Origin: Sphaerisporangium melleum | GTDB lineage: Bacteria; Actinomycetota; Actinomycetes; Streptosporangiales; Streptosporangiaceae | Assembly: GCF_014646695.1 (NCBI RefSeq) | Contig: NZ_BMNT01000006.1 | Coordinates: forward strand, 18,770 to 82,769 | Direction: 5' to 3' | DNA length: 64,000 bases | In this document: piece by piece, positions 9,063 to 17,487 of the stretch | How the letters are laid out: each line of letters begins with the position of its first letter | Position numbering within the stretch: position 1 is the stretch's first letter | Program-made: the position numbers and the translations under genes | Notes under the pieces: model-generated | What the model was told of the DNA's origin: nothing | The model's database searches: none | Seen by the model: only the letters and a program-made list of their open reading frames with translations

Positions 9063-9830
9063 TCAGCGGCGGCCGGTGCGGCCGAGCAGCCAGCCGATGA
9101 CCGCGCTGCCGAGCGCGACGCCCGCGCCCATGCCGAACGCCGTCAGCACCGGCCAGACGGGCGTACCGGCCCGGGGACGCCCGTCCGCCTGTCCGGCCTC
9201 CTCGCGGGGCCGCTCGAAGACCTGTCCCGCGACGGCCGCCGGGCTCGGCGCGGGACCGTCCGGGTGGGCGACCACCATGCTCTCCACGTCCATCGGCCCT
9301 CCTGTCAGGCTCGGTACACCCGCTTCCTCGCCGAGGCCGGACGCGGCGGCCGGCAGTGCCTCCTCGACGGCCGGAGCCTGCCCGGCGGGGGCGCGGCGGA
9401 GATGCCGCTCCACCGCGCTGAAGAACTCTCCGGCGGTCTTCTTGGCCACCGAGCCGAGCATCCGCTGCCCGACCCCGCCGATCATCCCGCCCACGACCGC
9501 CTCGGCGTCGTAGTCGACGCGCGTCCCGCCCTCGCCGGCCTCGCTCAGCCGGATCAGCACGGTGGCGTCCACCGTGCCCGGCGCGCCCGCGCCGCGGGCC
9601 CGGAGGGTGAACCGCTCCGGCTCCTGCGGGTCGGACAGGGCGACCTCGCCCTGGTAGACGCCCTTGATCGAGGCGACTCCCGCGGTGACCGTCATGCGGT
9701 AGGTGTCGGCACCGGTGGCCTCCAGCCGCTCACAGCCGGGGATCGTACGGACCAGGACCGCGGGGTCCTGCAGCGCGGCCCAGACGCGCATGCGATCGAC
9801 CGCGACGACGGCACTGCCGACGACCTTCAT
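9063..9830 (-). CDS. CoxG/SRPBCC-family protein with C-terminal membrane anchor
   Basis: CoxG-type proteins are SRPBCC-fold proteins associated with carbon monoxide dehydrogenase-like enzymes, thought to recruit or mature them at the membrane. Residues 1-145 show the CoxG pattern: GSAVVAVDRMRVWAALQDP, IPGCERLE, SIKGVYQGEVALSD and a Gly-rich GGMIGGVGQRML. A Pro/Ala-rich linker follows, and a hydrophobic segment (VWPVLTAFGMGAGVALGSAVIG) before a basic tail should anchor it. ATG at 9830 is chosen because GGAGG lies 5 bases upstream; GTG at 9836 would overlap that site. A form II molybdenum hydroxylase operon lies 4.6 kb away, but the two are not contiguous. Confidence 0.88.
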   Translation of the reverse strand: MKVVGSAVVAVDRMRVWAALQDPAVLVRTIPGCERLEATGADTYRMTVTAGVASIKGVYQGEVALSDPQEPERFTLRARGAGAPGTVDATVLIRLSEAGEGGTRVDYDAEAVVGGMIGGVGQRMLGSVAKKTAGEFFSAVERHLRRAPAGQAPAVEEALPAAASGLGEEAGVPSLTGGPMDVESMVVAHPDGPAPSPAAVAGQVFERPREEAGQADGRPRAGTPVWPVLTAFGMGAGVALGSAVIGWLLGRTGRR

Positions 9831-10448
9831 GACCACCTCCGTGCGGAGAGACTAGAGGAAGACGAGACAGGATGCGCAGAGACTAGGGACGCCACGCCTT
9901 CCGCATAAGGGCAACTCTTGCCCGCCCGATTCCCCGCGGGTAGGCATTAGTCGCCGCGAACGCCCACCTCCGACCCCGTTCACCGGCATCGCCGGGTGGC
10001 TCAGGAGCGTGACACGGCGAGCGGCATCCGGGCGGGCGGGGTCGTCGCCGGCCGCCATCGGCGCGTGGCGGGTGCACGGCGGGCCGATCGCGGCCGGGTA
10101 CCGGTGGCTCTCCCCAGGCCATCCGGTACCCGGCCTGTCCAGCGACGGCGCGGGGGACACCGCCGCCGGGCTCGCGTGCCGGCCTCGACCGGCGGGGAGC
10201 CGGCGGACCGCCGGTGCCGCTCGCGCGGACCGGTGAGCCGTCCGGCTCCTTGCGGAGCGGTCCGGGCCCGGGCGACGCTGCCCAGGCCGGCCGTGACACC
10301 GCCCATGCCGTCGGTGGCGGGCGGTGTGCCGGGGGAAGCGGCCGCTCCCCCTCGCTCTGCGGTGCCACTGTCCACGCTCGTACTTGCGAGGAGCTTGCAC
10401 ACCGGTTACCGGGGGCTCTTTCGCGGCTTATGGCAGGAGATCAGGACG
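9831..10448. other. 618-bp intergenic region, no gene recognised
   Basis: Reading frames here have poor codon periodicity and proline/arginine-rich translations, so no coding gene is called. Short GC-rich inverted repeats occur but none carries a T-run. I looked for a c-di-AMP (ydaO) riboswitch, common before cell-wall genes in actinomycetes, and saw no match to its conserved core. The right end holds the ribosome site of the deacetylase gene. Confidence 0.5.
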
Positions 10449-11498
10449 ATGGCAGGATTGCTCCCCGTGATCTGGGCACGGAAGGCGACACAGCTAGCGG
10501 CCGTAGCAGGACTTGTCATGATCTGCTCGACGGGCGGCGCGAGATCCCCCGAAAGCTCCGTGGCATCCCCGGCGGCCGCGATCACGCCGTCACCTGCCGG
10601 CCGGCCCGCCCAGACCTCCTCGCCCTCCGCCGGGCCGTCCCTGGAGAACCGGCCGGTGACGGGCGCGTCGCCGTCCGGCGCCGGGCCGGCGCCGAGCGCC
10701 GCACCGACGGGACCGGTGGGGGCGGTGGGGGCGGCGGGGGCGCTGCCCCGGCCGGGCGAGGTCGGGCGGATCCGCGCCGGCTCCGGCGCGGCGCTGCCGG
10801 TCATCAGCGCGATCCCGACCAGGCGCAAGGTGGTCTTCCTGACCATCGACGACGGCTGGGAGCAGGACCCGGGGTTCGTCCGGCTGGTCAGGGAGCGCGC
10901 CGTGCCGATCACGGTGTTCGCCACGCGCGACGCGGTGGAGGCGCGCGGCGTGCCCGACCCGGGCGCGGCCGGCGGGCGGTACGTCGGCGCGGGCAAGTGG
11001 GCGTACTTCCGGGAGCTCCGTGATCTCGGCGTGCCGATCGAGGACCATACGCTGACCCATCCGAACCTGTGGAACCTCGGGCCCGCGGCGCAGCGCACGG
11101 AGATCTGCGGCGCGGCCGGGGTCATCGCCGGCGAGATCGGGCGAAGGCCGGCACTGCTGCGGCCGCCGTTCGGCAACTACACCGGGACCACGCTGCGGGT
11201 GGCCCGGAGGTGCGGGTTGTCGGCCGTGCTGCTGTGGACGGCGAGCGTGCAGCCGGGCGGGAAGATCTCCTACCAGACGCCGGACAAGCGGCTGCGTCCG
11301 GGCGACATCCTGCTGCTGCACTTCCGGGCGAACCTGGCCAGGGACTTCCGCATCCTGCTCGACAAGATCGAGCGGCGCGGTTTCGAGCTGGGGAACCTGG
11401 ACGCCTACCTCAGGGCGGCGCGGGTGCGTCTCCCCGTCGCGTCTGTTCCCACGGCGCCGCCCACTCCCGCCGTTCCCTCCGCGACGCCTCCCGCCTGA
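10449..11498 (+). CDS. Exported polysaccharide deacetylase (NodB domain)
   Basis: The NodB/CE4 family removes acetyl groups from peptidoglycan or chitin-like polymers outside the cell. The 349-residue product has a short hydrophobic N-terminal segment (AAVAGLVMIC), a Ser/Ala/Pro/Gly-rich spacer to about residue 115, and the catalytic domain. That domain shows TIDDGW (catalytic and metal Asp), HTLTHP (metal His pair), RPPFGNY and the late LLLHF motif. Leu-Val-Met-Ile-Cys could be a weak lipobox. ATG at 10449 follows CAGGACG and is preferred over upstream starts, which would add non-export sequence. A Pro/Ala tail follows the domain. Confidence 0.9.
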   Translation: MAGLLPVIWARKATQLAAVAGLVMICSTGGARSPESSVASPAAAITPSPAGRPAQTSSPSAGPSLENRPVTGASPSGAGPAPSAAPTGPVGAVGAAGALPRPGEVGRIRAGSGAALPVISAIPTRRKVVFLTIDDGWEQDPGFVRLVRERAVPITVFATRDAVEARGVPDPGAAGGRYVGAGKWAYFRELRDLGVPIEDHTLTHPNLWNLGPAAQRTEICGAAGVIAGEIGRRPALLRPPFGNYTGTTLRVARRCGLSAVLLWTASVQPGGKISYQTPDKRLRPGDILLLHFRANLARDFRILLDKIERRGFELGNLDAYLRAARVRLPVASVPTAPPTPAVPSATPPA

Positions 11499-11637
11499 TC
11501 CTTCCCGGTACCGATCCTTCCCGGTTCGCCTGTTCCGCCTGCCGTTGTGGCGTATCCCCGCGTCCGGCCACCGGGCCGGCGACGGCCGGGTGTGACGAAG
11601 ATCGCACAGCGCGGCGGGACCTCCCTCGTCTTTTGCT

Positions 11638-11680
11638 CTACAGCTTGTAGTACTACTGGAGATAGAACTACGACGTGTAG
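11638..11680 (+). promoter_or_regulatory. Two 13-bp dyads in the cydAB leader
   Basis: CTACAGCTTGTAG (11638-11650) and CTACGACGTGTAG (11668-11680) are dyads with identical outer arms, spaced exactly 30 bp start to start, about three helical turns. They lie 24 bp before the cydA start. Sites of this form (TACnnnnTGTAG) resemble operators of BlaI/MecI-type repressors. No Rex-type site is seen here. The regulator is not encoded in the window. Confidence 0.55.
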
Positions 11681-11703
11681 AGCTCGGAACCCGTGAGGGG
11701 TGC

Positions 11704-13242
11704 ATGGACGCACTGGATCTGGCGCGGTGGCAGTTCGGGGTCACCACCGTCTACCACTTTCTCTTCGTACCCCTGACGATCGGCCTGGGGATCTTCGTCG
11801 CCGGGCTGCAGACGGCCTGGCACCGCACCGGCAAGGAGCACTACCTGCGGCTGACGAAGTTCTTCGGCAAGCTCTTTCTGATCAACTTCGCCATGGGCGT
11901 GGTCACCGGCATCGTGCAGGAGTTCCAGTTCGGGATGAACTGGAGTGCGTACTCCACATTCGTCGGCGACGTGTTCGGCGCGCCGCTCGCCCTGGAGGCG
12001 CTGCTCGCGTTCTTCCTGGAGTCCACCTTCCTCGGTCTGTGGATCTTCGGCTGGGACCGGCTGCCCCGGCGGATCCACCTGGCCACGATCTGGGCGGCGG
12101 CCATCGGCTCGAACCTGTCGGCGTACTTCATCCTCGCCGCCAACGCCTGGATGAAGCACCCGGTGGGGTACGAGGTCGTGAACGGGCGGGCCCGGATGAC
12201 CGACCTGTGGGCCGTCCTGACCAACCCCACGGCGCTGGCCCAGGTGCCGCACGTGGTCGCCGCCTCGTTCGTCGTCGCCGGCGGGTTCGTCATCGCGGTG
12301 AGCGGCTACCGGATCCTCCACGAGCGCCGCACGGCCGCCGCCGAGACCGACACGGTCGCTGAGTTGGTCACGAGCGCCGCGCCCGCCGGCCGGGACACCG
12401 CCGCCGCGGCCGCGCCGCGCCGGTGGGCGGCGGGCCGGGGCGGAGCGGGCAGGCCGAAGGCGGGCACCGCCGACCCCGGCATGTGGCGCTCCAGCCTGCG
12501 GGCCGCGCTGGTCATGACCGCGATCGCCGGAGCCGTCGTCGCGGGCAGCGGCGATGTGTCCGCGCGGTACATGCACGAGCAGCAGCCGATGAAGCTCGCC
12601 GCCGCCGAAGGACTCCGGCACGACACCGCGGGAGCGCCGTTCTCCCCGCTGCCCGGCGTCGAGGTGCCGAAGCTGCTGAGCCTGCTGTCCGCGCACGACC
12701 CCGGCGCGACCGTCCAGGGCATGCAGGACATCCAGCAGCGCTACCAGGCCGAGTTCGGCCCCGGCGACTACCTGCCGAACGTCCCCGTCGTCTACTGGTC
12801 GTTCCGGGTGATGATCGTCTTCGGGCTCACGACGGTCGCCCTGTCGCTGCTCGGGCTGTGGCTGACCCGGCGCCGCCGCCCCACCCCGGGCTGGTTCGCC
12901 CGGGCCGGCGTCCTGGCGCTCCCGCTGCCCCTCATGGCCGTGATCGCCGGCTGGCTGCTCAGCGAGATCGGCCGGCAACCGTGGACCGTCCAGGGCGAGC
13001 TGCTCACCGCCGCCAGCGTGTCCCCCGGGGTCTCGCTCGGCGAGGTCGCCACCTCGCTGGCGATCTTCACGGCGGTGTACGGCGTACTGGCGATCGCCGA
13101 GGTACGGCTGCTCGTCCGGCACGTGAAGGCCGGCCCCGACCCGGTCGCCGTCCCCTCGGGCCCCGGCCGTCCGGGCGACACCGATGCCGCGGCCGGCGGA
13201 ACCGACCGGAATGCCCGCCTCCAGCCGACCCTCATGTACTAG
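11704..13242 (+). CDS. cydA: Cytochrome bd ubiquinol oxidase subunit I
   Basis: CydA carries hemes b558, b595 and d and oxidises quinol while reducing oxygen with high affinity. The 512-residue membrane protein begins LARWQFGVTTVYHFLFVPLTIGL, with the conserved heme-ligand His near residue 18. It carries the GWLLSEIGRQPW motif of the quinol site near residue 415. A long Ala/Arg-rich insert lies near residues 215-265. The ribosome site GAGGGG precedes the ATG. It is followed 9 bases later by cydB. No cydDC exporter genes follow, so that function must be encoded elsewhere. Confidence 0.97.
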   Translation: MDALDLARWQFGVTTVYHFLFVPLTIGLGIFVAGLQTAWHRTGKEHYLRLTKFFGKLFLINFAMGVVTGIVQEFQFGMNWSAYSTFVGDVFGAPLALEALLAFFLESTFLGLWIFGWDRLPRRIHLATIWAAAIGSNLSAYFILAANAWMKHPVGYEVVNGRARMTDLWAVLTNPTALAQVPHVVAASFVVAGGFVIAVSGYRILHERRTAAAETDTVAELVTSAAPAGRDTAAAAAPRRWAAGRGGAGRPKAGTADPGMWRSSLRAALVMTAIAGAVVAGSGDVSARYMHEQQPMKLAAAEGLRHDTAGAPFSPLPGVEVPKLLSLLSAHDPGATVQGMQDIQQRYQAEFGPGDYLPNVPVVYWSFRVMIVFGLTTVALSLLGLWLTRRRRPTPGWFARAGVLALPLPLMAVIAGWLLSEIGRQPWTVQGELLTAASVSPGVSLGEVATSLAIFTAVYGVLAIAEVRLLVRHVKAGPDPVAVPSGPGRPGDTDAAAGGTDRNARLQPTLMY

Positions 13243-13251
13243 GAGACCGCC

Positions 13252-14181
13252 GTGGCACTCCCGACCTTCTGGTTCCTGGTCATCGCCTTCCTGTGGACCG
13301 GCTACTTCGTGCTGGAGGGCTTCGACTTCGGCGTCGGCGCGCTGCTGCCCGTGCTGTCGCGGAACGAGGCCGAGCGCCGGCAGGTGCTCGCCACGATCGG
13401 CCCGGTCTGGGACGGCAACGAGGTGTGGCTGATCACCGCGGTCGGCGCGATGTTCGCCGCCTTCCCCGCCTGGTACTCCGGCCTGCTCAGCTCGTTCTAC
13501 CTGCCGCTGGTGCTGGTGCTGACCGCCCTGATCGCGCGCGGCGTGGCCCTGGAGTGGCGGGGCAAGGTGACGGCCCGCGAGCGCGTGCTCTGTGACGTGG
13601 GCATCGTGGCCGGCAGCGCGCTCGCCGCGTTCCTGTGGGGTGCGATCTTCGCCGGTCTGCTGTGGGGCGGCGTGCTCGCCACCGTGCTCGGCGGAGCGTT
13701 CTCCCTGACGCTGGCTCTGGTGCACGGCGCGGTGTTCCTCGCGCTGAAGACGGCGGGCCCGCTGCGCGCCCGTGCCCGCCGCGCCGCGCTGGGCCTCGCG
13801 GCGGTCGCGCTGCCGGTCGCCGTCCTGGCTCTCCCCGGCATCCCGTCGGCGGGCGCCGTGGGCGGCGGCTTTCGGGTCTACCCGCTGCCGTGGCTCGCCG
13901 CCCTGGCCGCCGCCGGCGCGCTGACCGCCGCGGTCGCGCTGCTGTGGCGCCACCGCGAGGGCTGGGCGTTCACCGCCACCGCCGCCTCGATCGTGCTGGC
14001 CACGACCGCGCTGTTCGGCACGCTGTGGCGCGCGCCGCTGCCGGGCATGACCGTGGCCGAGGCGGCGTCCGGCCCGTACACCCTGGGCGTGCTCACCTGG
14101 ATCGGCCTGGCGGCCCTGCCGTTCGTCCTCGGCTACCAGGCCTGGACGTACTGGGTCTTCCGCAAGCGCGTCACCGCCTGA
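13252..14181 (+). CDS. cydB: Cytochrome bd ubiquinol oxidase subunit II
   Basis: CydB pairs with CydA in the membrane. The 309-residue product contains TGYFVLEGFDFGVG near residue 20 and WDGNEVWL near 55, both CydB hallmarks, followed by eight or so hydrophobic segments. It is somewhat shorter than the usual 330-380 residues. The GTG start follows AGGAGACC. It forms an operon with cydA, and the small reading frame at 14194 begins 12 bases after its stop. Confidence 0.96.
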   Translation: MALPTFWFLVIAFLWTGYFVLEGFDFGVGALLPVLSRNEAERRQVLATIGPVWDGNEVWLITAVGAMFAAFPAWYSGLLSSFYLPLVLVLTALIARGVALEWRGKVTARERVLCDVGIVAGSALAAFLWGAIFAGLLWGGVLATVLGGAFSLTLALVHGAVFLALKTAGPLRARARRAALGLAAVALPVAVLALPGIPSAGAVGGGFRVYPLPWLAALAAAGALTAAVALLWRHREGWAFTATAASIVLATTALFGTLWRAPLPGMTVAEAASGPYTLGVLTWIGLAALPFVLGYQAWTYWVFRKRVTA

Positions 14182-14193
14182 GGGAACTCGCCG

Positions 14194-14376
14194 ATGGCGT
14201 ACGTACGTTGTGCGCGCATGGGGCTCAAACGGCTCATCGACCGGCTGCTGCGCCGCCGTTCGCGCGTTCTCGCTGGTGGACGCGACGACCGGCCCGACAC
14301 GGGAGGGGTGAGGGAGCCCCGGCGTCCCTCGTCCACCCCGCCGTCCGACGTCATCCGCCTACCGGAACCGACCTGA
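14194..14376 (+). CDS. Possible 60-residue basic protein after cydB
   Basis: An ATG at 14194 follows GAGGGAAC at good spacing, 12 bases after the cydB stop, and the frame closes 16 bases before the terminator at 14393. The product is arginine-rich (LIDRLLRRRSRVL) with a proline/serine tail and has no hydrophobic segment. It is therefore not a CydX/CydH-type membrane subunit. Position and ribosome site are the only support; it may be a chance frame. Confidence 0.3.
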   Translation: MAYVRCARMGLKRLIDRLLRRRSRVLAGGRDDRPDTGGVREPRRPSSTPPSDVIRLPEPT

Positions 14377-14392
14377 CCGGTCGGACTTCATC

Positions 14393-14423
14393 GCGAAGGC
14401 CGCCACCCCGTGGCGGCCTTCGC
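14393..14423. terminator. Bidirectional hairpin between cydB and the Mo-hydroxylase operon
   Basis: A perfect 13-bp stem (GCGAAGGCCGCCA and its complement) with a CCCCG loop lies between two convergent operons, 22 bases from the stop of the minus-strand gene. No long T-run follows. Confidence 0.75.
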
Positions 14424-14445
14424 CAGTGGGCGGCCGGGCACGTTC

Positions 14446-16836
14446 TCAGCGGCCCGCGGCGCGGCGTAGTTCGTACAGCTCGGCGGGCGAGATGGGCATG
14501 CGGTCGATGGGCAGGCCCTCGGCGTCCTCGATCGCCGAGGCGATCACCGCGGACACCGGGATCACCCCCGCCTCGCCCGCGCCCTTGATGCCGAGCGGGT
14601 TCAGCGGCGAGGGCGTCTCCAGGTGCGCGGTCTCGATGGCCGGGACCTCCGTGGCGTACGGCATCAGGAAGTCCATGAAGGAGGCGTTGAGGAGCTGACC
14701 GTGCCCGTCGTAGACCATGCGCTCGTACAGCGCCCCGCCCACGCCCTGCGCGACCCCGCCGTGGATCTGCCCCTCGACGATCATGGGGTTGATCAGCCGG
14801 CCGCAGTCGTGCACGACGGCGTAGCGCAGGATGCGGATCTCGGCGGTGTCGGGGTCGGTCTCCACGATGGCGGCGTGCATGCCGGAGGCGAACGTGGAAC
14901 GGACCGGCGAGTAGTAGTCGCGCCCCTCCAGCCCCGGCTCCTCGCCCTCGGGGACCGGCGGGCGGTCCATCGGCGTGGCGCCGGAGAACTGCGTCGCCCG
15001 CGCGGCCTCCTCGTCGAAGGCGTACCGCAGCGGGTTGGACAGCACCGCCACCGTCGCCAGCGGCACCGACGCCTCCGGATTGCCGACGACGCGCACCAGG
15101 CCGTCCTCGATCTCCAGGTCGCGCGGGTCGGCCTCCAGCGCGTCGGCGGCGATGCGCAGCGCCTTCTCGCGCACCTTGCGGCAGGCCAGGGCGATCGCGT
15201 TGCCGCTCATCACCGCCGCCCGCGAGGCGAAGGTGCCGACGGCGTAGCCGAAGCGCCGGGTGTCCCCGGTCACCACCGAGACCTTCTCCAGCGGCACGCC
15301 GAGCTCGGTCGCGGCGATCTGCGCGAACACCGTCTCGTGCCCCTGGCCCTGTGAGGTGAGGCCGGTGGAGACGTGCACCCGCCCGTCGGAGGTCACCTGC
15401 ACGTGCCCGCCCTCGTACGGGCCCACCCCGGTGCCCTCGACGTAGCACCCGAGACCGATGCCGAGCCGCCGCCCGCGCGCCGCCGCCTCGGCCTTCATCG
15501 CCGGGAAGCCGTCCCAGCCGATCATCTCCTTGAGCATGCGCAGCGACTCGGGGTAGTCGCCGCTGTCGTAGATCAGCGGTCGGCCGTCCTGGAAGACCAT
15601 GCCCTGGTCGTAGGGGAACTCGTCGGGCTGGATGAAGTTGGCCGCGCGCACCTGCGCGCGGTCCAGGCCGAGGTGGGCCGCGATGCGGTCCATCGTGCGC
15701 TCCATGCAGAACACCGCCTGCGGGCGCCCCGCGCCGCGGTACGGGGTGACCTGCACGGTGTTGGTGTAGATCGAGGAGAACTCCACGCGGTAGGCGCCGA
15801 TGCGGTACGGGCCGAGGAGCTGGGTCGCCGTGATGATCGGCACGATGATGCCGTACGGGGTGTAGGCGCCGTGGTCGTGCAAAATCGTCACGTCCAGGCC
15901 GAGCACGTGCCCCTCGTCGTCGAAGCCGACGCGCACGTGCTGCACCTGGCCGCGTTCGTGGGCGGAGGAGATGAAGTGCTCACGGCGGTCCTCGGCCCAC
16001 TTGACCTCCCGCCCGAGCAGCATCGCCGCCCAGGGCACCAGCACCTCCTCCGGCCACGGGTGGACGATCTTGACGCCGAAGCCGCCGCCCACGTCCGGGG
16101 CGACCACCTCGACCGATGGCAATGGCAGCCCCAGCTTGGCGGCGATGGCCATGCGCACGCTGGTCGAGGTCTGGGTCGAGCTGTAGACCCGCAGGGAGCG
16201 GTCGTCGGCGTCCCACCGCGCGTACACCCCGCGCCCCTCCAGCGGGGTGGAGGCGCTGCGCTCGATGTCCAGGCGGAACGCCAGCGTGTGCGGCGCCGCG
16301 TCGATCGCCCGGCCCGCGCCGAGGCCGGCCCGCGACGGCACCTCCTGCACCAGATGCGCGCCGACGTTGCCGGGGACGTCGTCATGGACGAGGTGGGAGC
16401 CCAGCGCGGCCTCCTCGATGCCGACCACCGGCTTGAGGATCTCGTAGTCGACCTCGATGAGCGCGGCGGCGTCCTCGGCCAGATAGCGGTCACGCGCCAC
16501 GACCATGACGACCGGCTCGCCGACGTGCCGGACGACGTCCCTGGCCAGCGGGTAGGCGGTGCGGCCATGGGTCAGCGCCGGGTGCGGGATCAGCAGCGGC
16601 AGCGGGTCGCGGACCCGTTCGGGCAGGTCCTCCCAGGTGTAGATCGCGACCAGGCCGTCCACGTCCAGCGCCGCCGACACGTCGATGTCACGGACGCGGG
16701 CGTGCGCGTGCGGCGAGCGGACGAACGCGGCGGCGAGCGCGTCGCGGCCGAGGTCGTCCAGGAACAGGCCCTGGCCGGTGATCAGCCGCCGGTCCTCCCT
16801 GCGCTGGACCGGCTCGCCGAACAGTCTGGTCGTCAC
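14446..16836 (-). CDS. Form II CO dehydrogenase-like large subunit (Moco hydroxylase)
   Basis: This is a molybdopterin-cytosine-dinucleotide hydroxylase large subunit of 796 residues. It has the QxG-type GGGFGVK site near residue 250, PYRGAGR at 365-371, and a C-terminal IKGAGEAG whose Glu should be the general base. Genuine CO dehydrogenases (form I) carry AYxCSFR with the copper-binding Cys at the place of PYRGAGR, so CO oxidation is unlikely. The gene is the last of the permease-M-S-L operon. The upstream coupled NCS2 permease points to a purine, pyrimidine or similar heterocycle as substrate. Confidence 0.9.
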   Translation of the reverse strand: MTTRLFGEPVQRREDRRLITGQGLFLDDLGRDALAAAFVRSPHAHARVRDIDVSAALDVDGLVAIYTWEDLPERVRDPLPLLIPHPALTHGRTAYPLARDVVRHVGEPVVMVVARDRYLAEDAAALIEVDYEILKPVVGIEEAALGSHLVHDDVPGNVGAHLVQEVPSRAGLGAGRAIDAAPHTLAFRLDIERSASTPLEGRGVYARWDADDRSLRVYSSTQTSTSVRMAIAAKLGLPLPSVEVVAPDVGGGFGVKIVHPWPEEVLVPWAAMLLGREVKWAEDRREHFISSAHERGQVQHVRVGFDDEGHVLGLDVTILHDHGAYTPYGIIVPIITATQLLGPYRIGAYRVEFSSIYTNTVQVTPYRGAGRPQAVFCMERTMDRIAAHLGLDRAQVRAANFIQPDEFPYDQGMVFQDGRPLIYDSGDYPESLRMLKEMIGWDGFPAMKAEAAARGRRLGIGLGCYVEGTGVGPYEGGHVQVTSDGRVHVSTGLTSQGQGHETVFAQIAATELGVPLEKVSVVTGDTRRFGYAVGTFASRAAVMSGNAIALACRKVREKALRIAADALEADPRDLEIEDGLVRVVGNPEASVPLATVAVLSNPLRYAFDEEAARATQFSGATPMDRPPVPEGEEPGLEGRDYYSPVRSTFASGMHAAIVETDPDTAEIRILRYAVVHDCGRLINPMIVEGQIHGGVAQGVGGALYERMVYDGHGQLLNASFMDFLMPYATEVPAIETAHLETPSPLNPLGIKGAGEAGVIPVSAVIASAIEDAEGLPIDRMPISPAELYELRRAAGR

Positions 16837-16890
16837 GCCACCTCACCCATCCACCTGGCCGTCACGCCCGATCTCCCGTCCGCGGGCCCG

Positions 16891-17409
16891 TCACGCGTGC
16901 TCGCCCGTGCGCGCGGGCGTGGCGTCCGCCTCGGCGGCCAGCTCGGCCGCGCGGTGCACCGCCTTCACGATGTTCTGGTACCCCGTGCACCGGCACAGGT
17001 TGCCCGAGATGCCCTCGACCACCTGCTCGCCGGTCGGCGCGGGGTTCTCCCGCAGCAGCGCGGTGACCGTGCACAGGAACCCCGGCGTGCAGAAACCACA
17101 CTGCAGCGCGTGGCACTCGGAGAAGGCCCGCTGCACCGGGGACAGCTCTCCCTCCGGTCCGGCCAGGCCCTCCACGGTGGTGATCTCGTGGCCGCCGGCG
17201 GTGACCGCGAAGGTCAGGCACGAGCGCACCGGCTCACCGTCCAGCAGCACCGTGCAGCAGCCGCACACCCCGTGCTCGCAGCCGACGTGCGTGCCGGTCA
17301 GGCCGAGGTCGTGCCGCAGGCAGTCCGACAGCAGCCGCCGCCCGGGCACCCGTACCTCCCGGACGACCCCGTTGACGGTCAACGCGATCTCGTGCAGCGC
17401 CTCACCCAT
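16891..17409 (-). CDS. Molybdenum hydroxylase small subunit, two [2Fe-2S]
   Basis: The 172-residue electron-transfer subunit has the plant-type ferredoxin cluster site GCEHGVCGCC near residues 40-50 with a following Cys near 62, then the second cluster site CGFCTPGF near 102 and CRCTGY near 135. ATG at 17409 gives the standard N-terminus (ALTVNG); upstream in-frame starts would add unrelated sequence. It lies 54 bp before the large subunit and 78 bp after the FAD subunit, the canonical M-S-L order. Confidence 0.95.
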   Translation of the reverse strand: MGEALHEIALTVNGVVREVRVPGRRLLSDCLRHDLGLTGTHVGCEHGVCGCCTVLLDGEPVRSCLTFAVTAGGHEITTVEGLAGPEGELSPVQRAFSECHALQCGFCTPGFLCTVTALLRENPAPTGEQVVEGISGNLCRCTGYQNIVKAVHRAAELAAEADATPARTGEHA

Positions 17410-17487
17410 CAGCCCGCTCCCCCATCTCGCGCACCCGTCCACCCATCAACCGGACCCACCGCCTGCGACGCTCCCCGGCGCGGGCTC

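Noticed and set aside
9831-10448. Possible c-di-AMP riboswitch before the polysaccharide deacetylase gene
   Set aside because: No match to the conserved core blocks could be found by eye.
14446-16836. True form I carbon monoxide dehydrogenase
   Set aside because: The active-site loop is PYRGAGR without the copper-binding Cys of AYxCSFR.
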